Shown: piece after piece, positions 39,138 through 49,800 of the stretch
Numbering within the stretch: the first letter of the stretch is position 1
Layout: each line of letters opens with the position of its first letter
From: Archilochus colubris
Lineage: Eukaryota; Chordata; Aves; Apodiformes; Trochilidae
Assembly (NCBI GenBank): GCA_023079485.1
Contig: CM041092.1
Span: forward strand, 5,022,627 to 5,086,626
Direction: 5' to 3'
Length of the DNA: 64,000 nucleotides
Translations under genes and position numbers: made by a program
The notes under the pieces: generated by a model
Told to the model about the DNA's origin: nothing
Database searches by the model: none
The model's input: only the letters and a program-made list of their open reading frames with translations

Positions 39138-39638
39138 CATAGAATCATAGAATTGGCTGGGTTGGAAGGGACCTCAGAGATCATCGAGTCCAACCCTTGA
39201 ACCACCATTGCGGTTGCTAGACCATGGCACTGAGTGCCACATCCAGTCTCTTTTGAAATATCTCCAGACACGGAGAATCCACTACTTCCCTGGGCAGCCC
39301 ATTCCAATGCCTGATCACCCTCTCCAGAAAGAAATTCTTTCTAATCTCCAACCTAAACCTCCCCTGGCACAACTTGAGACCCTGCCCTCTTGTCTTGCTG
39401 AGAGTTGCCTGGGAAAAGAGCCCAACCCCCCCCTGGCTCCAACCTCCTTTCAGGGAGTTGTAGAGAGTGATGAGGTCTCCCCTGAGCCTCCTCTTCTCCA
39501 GGCTGAACACCCCCAGCTCCCTCAGCCTCTCCTCACAGAGTCTGTGCTCGAGTCCCTTCACCAGCCTGGTTGCCTCCTTTGGACCTGCTCCAGGACCTCA
39601 ATATCCTTCCTAAACTGAGGGGCCCAGAACTGGACACA
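39138..39638 (-). mobile_element. CR1 retrotransposon 3' fragment, 5'-truncated, minus strand
   Basis: On the + strand it starts with two inverted tail units (catagaatcatagaat) and 'tggctgggttggaagggacctcagagatcatc', and ends at 'ggggcccagaactggacaca'. Both sides are bordered by the same 8 bases gtatatat (39130-39137 and 39639-39646), so the element is about 501 bp. It is very similar to the copy at 32197 across its length, including the C-run near 39425 and the missing G near 39571. The ORF2 C-terminus is open on the minus strand (39217-39561). Confidence 0.94.
39217..39561 (-). pseudogene. CR1 ORF2 C-terminal remnant
   Basis: The minus-strand translation includes [18 protein letters not shown] and [20 protein letters not shown] and ends in the normal CR1 [15 protein letters not shown]. 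There is no catalytic domain. Just upstream on the minus strand a one-base deletion shifts the frame, so the Met at 39561 is not a real start. Confidence 0.85.
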
Positions 39639-40201
39639 GTATATATAGTGGGTTAATACTTACATGTCTAAGCACTTGTTTTGTTTTGTTTTCTTTTTTT
39701 AATTTCTGTGAAGAATTTGTCTTTTTTTAGTTACTTCAAAGATATCCAGTAAACTCTTTTAAGCATTACCAGTGTAGCATCCCCATGGTGTGACAGACAT
39801 CCTGGAACACTAACTTCAGAACTCAAGTGGCTTCAGATGCTGCCTTCCCACTGCCATCTGGTACCACCAGCCAGCCACAGCCACTTTTCCAGCCCCTCTG
39901 TCACAAGTGCACCCTCATTCACTCACGTTGCTTCTGAATATAGCATCAAAAATGCACAAACCACCAAATATTTCAGAGACACAAATGCGTATCCTTTATG
40001 CCCTTGGAGTTGCAATCAGGCTCCTGCACTTAAAAATGAAGAATCCTCTCCAAGCAATATGTATGCATTGAGAGTTGGGTTCCTTATTTATACTTTGTAA
40101 CAGTGTAGATTGTTTGCTTGGTGAAGCAGCTGAAGGAGTTGAGTTATTCATGTTATAGTTGCACTTCTGAGCAACTTTTTCTTTCTTTTTTTTCTTGGCA
40201 G

Positions 40202-40364
40202 ATGTACAGCAAATAGCAATTGACTGGATCACTGGGAATTGGTACTTTGTGGATCACATCAGTGATAGGATATTTGCCTGCAACCAGAACGGGTCCCTGT
40301 GCATAACCCTCATCGAGCTGGATTTGAGTAACCCTAAGGCCATAGCTCTTGATCCAACGTCAGG
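40202..40364 (+). CDS. LRP1B: LRP1B exon: first beta-propeller, continued
   Basis: A 163-base exon, acceptor ...cttggcag, donor gg|gtaagg, phase 1 in and phase 2 out. The first codon is completed by the A ending the previous exon, giving N-V-Q-Q-I-A-I-D-W. The segment contains YFVDH, a degenerate YWTD-type blade motif, then [13 protein letters not shown] and [12 protein letters not shown], the typical 'NP-x-A-I-A-x-D-P' ending of a propeller repeat. From memory it matches LRP1B (NVQQ, YFVDHV, NPKAIAVDP) better than LRP1 (EQMAID, YFVDDI). The next exon, expected to begin with a G-K-L/V-F-F-T-D-Y-G type sequence, was not found in the window. Confidence 0.85.
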
Positions 40365-43300
40365 GTAAGGTCTTTTTATCTGCTTTAGGATTTATTTTAT
40401 ATGGTGTGTGCTTGTCTGTGACTGCATAAAGTGCATCTGTTTCACTCAGGAGTTGAAAAACTGTTTTTTCTCACTTTTTGTTGAAGTTCTCGCATAGTTG
40501 CTATAGCAAAATGATAATGGGTAGTGAGCTTGTAGCAAGTAGTTAACTATTAATTGCAATGTGTGCCTTGTGACTTCTCAAAATCAAATCAAAATTGAAA
40601 AAAACCAGTTTTGTCATACTTGTCATTAGATTTTTTGCAGCCTTTGTTTTTCTGTAAATTGTTTCAAACTCGAGTGTGTGGAAAAGGAAATGTTGAGGTT
40701 TTATTTCTAGTGTAGCCCCTCACTTGCATAAATATTGGAAATGGCTTTAACAACTTTAATTACATTAAAATGTTGGAAAATTTTTACCCTCCTTTAGAAG
40801 GTCAGCTGTAATGGTAAAATCACATTGTATTTGCTTTTTCTCTTCCATAGATACATTCAGCATCACTTGGGAATAAAGCCTTGCTTTAAAATACAGGGTA
40901 CTAAAGGTCTTTAATTCTCTAATGGCCAGTAGCTGGGAAAAGTTTTCAAGCAAAACATGAAGTAAAACCATAACTAAAAGGCACAGAAATAGAATCAAGT
41001 TAATTTAAAAACTAAATTTTGGTGTTGAATTTAGACCACAGATTTCATCTTGGTTTTATTAGTTTGTAAGTAGTTTAGACTGAAAGGCTTATGGAATATG
41101 TCCTAAACTGCCATAAGTCCCTTCTCAAGAAATACAAAAATATTTACTGTAGAACAGCTTGTCATCCATCTGTGGACTTTTGTCACTCTTTATTTAAAGC
41201 CCGATTGAGTATTAAAATGCATTATCCCAATGACTTCAATGCTGACAAGAACAGCTTGGATGTAAAGTTGACAAAGAAGTTTTATAAGGGAATATAGCTG
41301 TATTTCTGTCTGCAGCAGATGGTAAGCCTGACTTGATCTGACTGCAGAGCTGGTTTAAAAGAAAACTAAAAATTCATGTATAAATTGATTTTCTGCGAGT
41401 TGGGATCTGAAAGAGCTTGAAGCTTTCAGGTTTCCAGCAGCAGCCTTTTTCTATATGTTTGCTTCCATATCCTTGGCTGGATTTGCTGAACGAATCCAAA
41501 GTTTGTCATTAGTTGATCGGATCTGTCAGGGCTCTGAGTTACAGCCAACAGTTGGGCTCTGGGAGGAGGGGTGGAACAGAAAAAGAGAGATTGTTTTTTT
41601 GTTTTTTTATTATCTGGAAGCTACAAACCATCCTTTTTCAGATAGTTTCCAGTGCCATTCTCAAGAGGAACAGTGGCTCTTTGAGTGTCAGTGTAAGTGC
41701 TGCCTGTAGGAAGGACCAGAAGTGGTTATGATGTTTCACTGTGTGATTCTTATACAGCAATACCAATTTATTTCATGATGGAAACACTGGGTAGAAAATT
41801 TTTATCAGAAAGCATGTTTTGTATTTCAGCACTCATTTATTTACTGGGTTTATTGGCAGTTTTAATAATTATCTGACATATGGTGTTTTGTTAATTGGAT
41901 ACATTGCATGCATAATATAGATTTTCATTCTTAAGCCCCCAGACTATATATTAGTTCTGCTTGTTTGTGACTGGGTTTTGGTACAGAATGCAGATAATCA
42001 AAAAGCTTTCTGGCTACTTAAAAATGTTTTGTTCCTTTTTCTTTTTATTTATTTTTATTTTCTGCTTTTGTTTTACTCTTTCATACAGACAGTAGTAGAG
42101 AAATAGTTCTATATCAAAGTTTTAACATTACATTGTTGTCTAGGTAACTTGGATTTCTAATTTTGCTTAAAGAATCACAAAAATATCCATTAAAAACAAT
42201 ATTGCAAGTTGAGAACTGAATGAGTTATGTAAAAGTGTGTGTGCAGCAGCTTCTTAAGGCAGTTATGTTTATGTACTGCAAGCAGATGATTAAAAATCAC
42301 TTTTTAAAAATTATTTTTTAAATTTATTTAAATATGAAGCCTAAGGTGTTCTGGGAGGTTTATATCCTGTAACAGTTACATGTTAAGTATTGAATCTAAT
42401 CACCTTATGAGGTGTTTGCTCCTGTGCCATGCATTGGGGTCACAGGATGTTTATTGGCCCCAGTGCAGTTCCACAACCTGAAGGAACACTTGCACAACAG
42501 GAATTCAGAGCTTCATCACAAGCCTTTATTTCTCTGATAAACTTCCAGGTCAAGCCCTGTTGTTCTTACATGTTCACATGTACCTTTAGTTGTTACATGA
42601 ACCAGAAATTCTGCACTTATGGGTAGAACAACCAAAACACTGGTGGGAAATATCTTAATTCCAAATGGTTACCCTTGCTGGACTCAAGAATATCTTTTGA
42701 GTGTGATTAATTCCACATCTCTGTGCCTGTGAGTTTTGTTAGATATTTAATGGTGATGGTTTTATGTATTATTATATCAGCTTACAATGGGATTGGAGCT
42801 GCTGAGTTTAGTCTGTATCATAGAGTGAGTGAAAGAACTTTTGTTATCCTTCAAAGACTGAACTTTTAAAGTGAGTGAAGAAAGATTCTGCTCTTCAAAA
42901 AAGCCTCTTGAAAAAGCAGGCTTGTTATGCTTCCAAAATGAACGTGGTACTTTGGTTTAGGATTTCAGCACTTTTATCAATCTGAAATTTTTTGTTTATT
43001 CCAGACTGTACCTAATAGAAACCCACCTAAAAAAATCAAAACCCCCTCTCCCCAAAACTGAACATATACTTTACCTAGTTAGAGGGTTTGGGCACAATAT
43101 CTGTGTTGAATTTGTGTCTAGGAGGCCTTTACCAGAGGGAACATTTGTGTCTCTGCTGGTCACTGTGAGTGCTTCAGCATCCAGGTGTGTCAGGGAAGCA
43201 CAGATGGGTGGAAAAGCTGGAACAAGGCTAGTAGGAAATAAAAGTGGCAATGAGAAATTGAGTGGGAGAATAAATAGTAATGTATCATCTATAAGATGCT

Positions 43301-46300
43301 TTTGAAATGAGATTATTGGCTTCTTATGTCTGCATGTCATAGTTCCGATACCTGTTAATCTAGGACATCCTCAGTGGTCAGGAAACAGAAGCTGTTGCTT
43401 TTACTGGTCCCTGAAGCTGGTGTAAGACTGGTGATGGTTCTGCAGAGTGTCTGATATAAAAATGGTGGGCTGAGTTAGAAGGATTTTATCTCAAGCTGTG
43501 GTCTTCAGTGTAGGTCTGCTGTACTGGTGGGGAATGACTTTTTAAAGGATTTCAGCTGCTTGGGCAATCAGCTTGTGTATTCATGAGTCTGTGATCACCA
43601 TACCTTGGTGATAGGGAAGGGAACACATTTAAAGCTCACAAGAGAGCAGATCAGATTCAGGTTCTCTGCCAGCTCTGCCATGAACCAGCTGAATGCCTAT
43701 AAACAAAGCATTTGATTTTTTTATGTCTCTGCATCCTCTTGTAGTTAATTATTAATAGTTAATAAAATGGATGTTGCTAAAGTTCTCTGATAATTGGGTG
43801 CATTCAGGAATCTGAGGAATTAAGAGTGTAGAATGCACTGCTAACTGGGTGCATCTACATATTTATACTGTAAATATGTGTCCTTACTTACTACCAGCAT
43901 TCAAAGTAAACGTTTTGCCTTCCTTTGCACCACAGGTGTGACAGAGAGTGTGTAGCAACAGGTTACAAAAGAAAAAAGGATCAGAGTAGGGACCTTCTGC
44001 AGTTCCCTCCCAGTGGGAGCACTGGAAATCAGTCCTGATCTTATTGCTTAGGCATCTACCATACCTAGAGTTACACATAAATATAAATATATGTATATCA
44101 GAGTTATTGAGTTTTTCCTTCACTTCTTCTGGGAATGCCAGAAATGGGGAAAGGAAGGAGGAGCAGGTAGGGCTGTTGGCCCAGGGCTGCTCCTGATTCC
44201 AGTAATGTGTGACTTGTAATGATGGCTCTGACACTGGGATGCTGATCATAATTTTCTACTGTATTTCCGAGGCTGATGGATGAAAGATGAATTTTCAGGA
44301 GAGCATTTGAAACACAGAGGGTATTGAGCTGGCAGCCACTTGCAAAACTTTTCCAAGCAGAATGAGATGTATAGAGAAAGAGTTAAGGAGGGTGGGGTGA
44401 TGAAGAGGATGAACAGAGCAAAGCAGGAATGGGGGAGGATGTGTGGAGCAGAGTGTAGAGAATATCTAGGAGTGAGGAACTGGGTTAGATGCCTCCTACC
44501 TGAACCACCAGGAAGGCAAAGTTGGAGGGGCAGAGGAGGAGGAGGGAGACAAATTAAAGCCTGAAGTAATAGAAGTGGGAGCTGAGTTTATAACTGGCCT
44601 TTAAGAGCTGTGTTAGCAGCAAATGGGGAGAAAAGACAGCTAACAAGATTTGTGAAAGGAGCAAGCTCACACTTTAATACTGCACCAGTGTGTGTCATGT
44701 AAATATTTGAATAAATCTTTTAATCAGCTTTTCCTTCTGCTAAGTTGTAGATATATAAAAAAAAAAAACCACCAAACAAACCACAAGTTCTGCTTATTTC
44801 TTTCACACAACATTTGTAAACGCATACAGAAAGAGATTGTGATATGATCATGTTACAACAGCTATTAATGTGCCATGGTGTTATCTACCATTTCTTGGTA
44901 ATTAATAAGTCAGAGGGGAAAAGAATGCAGAAAACAAGTGCACAACAGCAGCAAAAAATGTGTGCTTGTGCATTTTATGTCTGTAGTAGCAATCAGTTGA
45001 TACCTTTCTGATTCACACAGGTGAACAAGGGAAGTATTAAATTGCTCAAGTTTTCTTTGAGAAAAAAAAAAAAATCCCAATAAACAGTTGTTTCTGCCTT
45101 TTTTCTTTTTACTTGTATATGTATTCCACTTCTGCCATAATTCTGGTAGCCATCAGAAACTGGAGGTTGGTCATGGGAATTCTGTTATCCTCCAAAGTGA
45201 ATAGCTGCTGTTGCTTATGATGATCCTCCTGAAATATTTGGGTTTCTTGGCCAGGCTGAAACGCAACATCAGGTTTACTGAGCAGTTCACACTGAAAAGC
45301 CAAGGGAATGGGAAAGCTTTTACACATTGTGGAATCAAAAGCGAGACAGCAGGCAGGCCCTGGGGGATGGCAAAGCCATGGTAGAGGATGAACAACCTTT
45401 AACAGGTCAAAGGGATTTGGATTTTATTTTCTGTTCATTTTATGAACAGAATGAGTTTGAGGCTGAGAATTTAACTTACTTGGCAGCATGGGAAGCCCTG
45501 TGAGCCAATAAGAGCTCTCCTACATGGTAGGATCTTAGATAAAAACTAAAACAAACTTCTGCATGGGTTGGAATCCTGTGTAACAAAATCTGCAAAAGCC
45601 AGAAGAGAGTAAGCCAGCTGATGAGGAGGTGGAGAGAGACCTTTCTAAAACAACTTCACTGAATTTTTCTTCTTCTATGTACCAATATCATTTAAAAAAA
45701 CCCAAAACAAACCAACCAAATGGTCAAGTCAGTATTTTTAGACACAGTGTTTGCATTTACCTTTTGTTTGCCTTAAGTGTGCTATGAACTCAATGCATGG
45801 GTAACAAAACACACCCACTGAGTAAAGCTAGGGCCTGGCTTTATTTTAATCCCTTATTTTTGGGGGGTTTTGTGGGTTTTATTTTTGGTTGGGGTTTTTT
45901 GTGTATGTGTCTTTTTTTTTTTTTTCTCCTCACCATTAGAAATGCTGAGATTTCAAGTGAGAAAGAATTGTGGGGTTTCCCCATGCCCTGGCTGGGAGGT
46001 TTCTGGATCCTGGGTGGCCTTTTGGCTCTCTTAGAGAGAAGCTTCAGACCCCAAGGGGTTTCCTGGTAGGCAGAGAGAAAAGAAAAAAGTCTTCAGCCTG
46101 ACCTGGCAGAATGCCCTGCATGTGCAGTAGATGGCAATTGGATTTTGAGTGATCTCTCAGACAAGGAAAAGGGAGAGAAAGGCAAAGAATTTGTTATCAA
46201 TGAGGACATCAAGTTTATAACAAGGGAGGAAGAGAGTTGAAATTCAAAAAGCAGGGGAGGTCAAACCAGTGTATATTTTTCTTTATTTGCTTCACTGTTA

Positions 46301-47974
46301 TTTAGGCAGGGGAGTCTTTCAGGATAAAAATAAAACATCTACACTTATTGTCCACTGCCTTTTTTAATTCTCTTTTTTTCTAGACTCTTGTCTCTGAGCT
46401 CTTACAGCAGCCACAAGGCTTGGGAGGAGGTCTCTGAGTCTTAAAACTTTTTCTTTTTTTTTTTTCCTCTGAGATTTGTCACCATTTTCTGATGATCAAA
46501 GAAGAGTGTTATAATCATTAAAGTTCACTTTTAAACAGCAAAATCATTAGTATTTTAATAACATGCTTTTATTAAAAGGGCTCAGTTCCTTTTCTTGTCA
46601 CAAAGCATTTTCAAAGAGCTTAAAGATAACGTGTAAGACACATTAACTTCCAGAAAGTTTCAAAGGTGACCTGAAAAAGAATCCTCTTCATAAACCGAAC
46701 CAAAACAAACAAACAAAAAACCCCTCACAACAAAAACACTTAAAAAATTTTATAATCACTAGTGAGAACATTGAACTTTTCATTAAGAATTCAGATTTTG
46801 ATGCTCATCCTCATCCTCTCCAACCTCTTTTGGCCTGTGAACAGTTGGGAATGCTGTAACATTCCATTAAAAGAGAGAATGCATTTACTCAGACAAAAAA
46901 AAAAAACCAAAAAATTAAAAAAAAAGAAACTTTTATGCTTGTGTTTTCTTTTATCTTTCAGCTAAACTGCATGCTGACCATTGAGGAAAAATGGTTTTGG
47001 TTTTTTTTTGAGCTCTGGTTTTCAGACAACTGCTTCCACTTCTGTTTTATTCAGTGTTTCCAGATTAATTATTGGTATCTAAACAGAGGCATAAGTCTCT
47101 GTCACCTTTAGATTTCCCCCTGGACCCAATCTCCTTTGAAACTCCTTTTTTTCCTGCAGCAGATCTGCTCACTGGGAGACTTTGCTGCTGCTCCTGAGCA
47201 CAAAGCAGAGAGGGGTAACTCCAGCTGCTCATCACATCAGCTCAGTTTGCTGAGAATAGAAGAAATCTTGGTGGTTTTTTTTCAATTAAAAAAAAAAAAA
47301 GGAATTCTGAAGTTGGAAAAATGTAAATGTAAAAAATATCACGGTACATTACTGCAGGAAAAGGGAACTTCTTCCTTAGCAACATCAGGTTAGAGCTGTA
47401 TCCTTGCAAGGAATTCAAGGAAATAAACATAGAACAGGCTTGAACACATTTGGTACATGCATGTGCTATTATTCTTATATTTTTATTAACCAAATAGTAC
47501 TGAAATGACTGATAACCACACTTAATATGCAATATTTTTATATATTTGAGGATGTATTGTACTGAGTACCTAAAGAAAAATAAAAGGAAGTAAAAGCAGT
47601 GATAATCTGTGACTGAAAGATTTTTTTTTTTTTCAAGTGATCACAAAACTTTGTGAGAGAGCTGGTAAAGGGCACTGGCAGTGATACTAAAATCTCTTAC
47701 TGATGTTTTGAGTGCTGCTATTATCTAATTATTTAATACTGTGCTGAGAATAAAAAGCTAACCAGCTTTGTACTGATGAAACATCCATTGCAACGTGAAC
47801 CTAAGTAAGCTTTTTTCTTTTGTAAAATGTGACCTATAATGGATTTCTCAGCTATGTTATTATTAATAGGAAGAATACTTGAGTAGTGTAGATAATTATG
47901 GAAAAAATCCAGTGGAAATATGATGCTTCAATAGATGAGTGTTTTAAAAAACACCAATGAAATCACAAGATAGC
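40365..47974 (+). other. LRP1B intron, first part, non-coding
   Basis: Begins with donor gtaagg. AT-rich, with no exon, RNA gene or transposon body recognised. A TA/T-rich stretch lies near 42040-42060 and 42300-42330. Positions 44340-44560 are purine-rich on the + strand. A runs occur near 44758-44768, 45062-45073, 46895-46925 and 47287-47300. A 10-bp hairpin with a 3-nt loop (ttctgttcat / atgaacagaa) lies at 45429-45451. Open frames here have no domains. Confidence 0.6.
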
Positions 47975-48090
47975 TGTAGTTTTAAAACTACAAAATAAAA
48001 ATAGAAAAGAAATAATAAAGTTAGAAAATAAAGAAGAAGAAATAAGGACAATAAAGAAGAAATAAAAAATAAGAAAAAATAAAATAGCTT
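47975..48090 (+). repeat. Perfect 18-bp palindrome leading into an A-rich AATAAAGAAGAA stretch
   Basis: 47975-47992 is a perfect palindrome (tgtagtttt / aaaactaca, no loop). It is followed to about 48090 by purine-rich simple sequence in which aataaagaagaa-like units recur. The stretch is nearly free of C. Confidence 0.8.
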
Positions 48091-49499
48091 ACAAGTCAGT
48101 AAAAGTTTTTTCTGACTTTACCAAAAGTTGCCTTGCATCTGGTTGGCCCAGGGGACCCTTTATACAGCATTACCCCTCTCTCCTTTTGCTCTTCTCCTGA
48201 ACCCACCTGAAGAACTCCTCTGTCATCTGACTGGAGTCTCTTCATTACCCAAGCCTGCTTTTTATAGGGAGTCCCTGGTTCTTTTTGACCCTCTAAACCA
48301 TCTCAACAAACCAAGCTGAACACAAGAATAGGAACAGGATTAATAAAACTCCTTGATCTGGGCTGCTTGGGGCAATTCACAGCTGATGCAACACATCTCC
48401 TCTGTCATTTGTTTGAAGCTGTCTCTGTAATCAGTGAAGTTACTCTTATCCCTGTCCTTCAGTCTACAGCTAATTAAGCTGATGATCAAAATGCTCATCT
48501 TTTACTTAAAATACTGTAAATCTATGAATAAGAATCTGGTTTTTTTGTGAAGGAGATGGTAAATGGGGATGTTATTCTGCTCAGTATGGAAGTCTTGAAG
48601 TTGTTTTCTTTTTTTTTTCTTTTAATAACTGAAATGTCCAGGCAAAAGCTACATGATTTAACTCTCCCTATCTATTATTTTCTTCAAGAAGAAAGCAATT
48701 AAGCCAGAGAGAATTGAGGCCACCTTGTTTCTGAATGAGAATATTAATGGGAGTTTAAGGCCCTATAATACATGTACATTATATTCATGTCCATCTGAAT
48801 TCTCCTTTTTTATTTTATTACCTGACTGTCTTATTTCTAGCCAGCTTCTGTAAGGTCATTTATGTTGAATACGTGTTCTGATGTGGATTAGAGCACTGCA
48901 TGAGTGAAAGCATAGAAAAAGATATTTAAAAAAACACTGGTTAGGACTAATATCTTTTTAACTTGTACTTCCACTATGGTGCATGTGTGTTTGCATATGT
49001 ATTTAAAAGAAGTGAAGTTTTGGTTTTTTTTCTGTAAAATGAGCAAAATGAAGTGATTCCAAAATAGATCATGATTAGCATGGATATTGTATAATGTTAT
49101 AAAGTTCCCCAAATCTTTTTCTTCTAGTGATGACCACACATTTCTTGAGTTGCTTTTACTACAATCATATTTTATCAGTGCAAAATAGTGTAAAGCACAG
49201 GTTTAGAGGTTGTCATGCTATCTTCTTTCTCACTGAGGGCAGGTAACCACCTGTGAATATGCAGGGTTTAGGGTATAAAAACATTGACAGGGTATAAAAA
49301 CTCACAAAAATCATTAAACCCATTCAATAAATTATCAGCAGTATCATGACATCATCCTGATAAAAAACTGCTGTTCACTTGGGGCTGTTTACACATCTAG
49401 TTAGCTTTTCATACTGCTTTTCCAATTTTTTTCCCCTGAGGTTTCCTGTGTGCCAGTGCCCTCACTGCTGTGCTCAGGGGTGTGAATGTGTCTTGCTAA
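48091..49499 (+). other. LRP1B intron, non-coding
   Basis: No exon or repeat body recognised. A short exact duplication occurs: gggtataaaaac at 49271-49282 and again at 49290-49301, 19 bases apart. T runs lie near 48605-48625. Confidence 0.55.
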
Positions 49500-49800
49500 A
49501 GCTCATCTGAAATGTCACCCCTTTTGGTGAAGGTACAGAAAAGCTGGGGAAGATCTGGAGACAATAGTAAGATATGAAAGATACTAAAAAAACCCCCAAC
49601 CATAGCCTGTGTAAAACTTGCAGGAACAGTGTTAATTTAACCTAGAAAAGAGAAGGTTGAGAAAATCCGTAACACTTTTAATAGGTTTAATAGGAAGATG
49701 ATTTACTATTCTCCTTGCTAAGGAAAGAACAGGGGAAAATCATTTTAATTAACAGAAACTTTGATAGATACAGGGGAACATTACAAGGTTGAAGAGATGT
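49500..49800 (+). repeat. Possible very old CR1/L3-like remnant, plus strand
   Basis: 'tttaacctagaaaagagaaggttgag' (about 49634-49660), then 'gtaacacttttaatagg', 'aataggaagatgatttactattctcct' and 'gaaagaacaggggaaaatcattttaa' follow the order of an ancient CR1/L3 ORF2 C-terminal region (the LRRGD-type segment onward). Similarity is faint and interrupted by indels. The family assignment is an inference from remembered consensus. Confidence 0.4.

Larger units (their letters stand above)
24773..40201 (+). other. LRP1B intron, about 15.4 kb
   Basis: Bounded by donor gtaagt at 24773 and a pyrimidine-rich acceptor (about 40177-40198, ...cttggcag) ending at 40201. It contains two minus-strand CR1 copies (about 32197-32750 and 39138-39638), T27 and A27 runs, an ATTT-rich stretch and a TA/GATA microsatellite, with otherwise single-copy-looking DNA. 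Open frames between (for example 25773-26087 -, 27893-28159 +, 37825-38043 -) show no domains and are treated as chance. No RNA gene was recognised. Confidence 0.75.
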
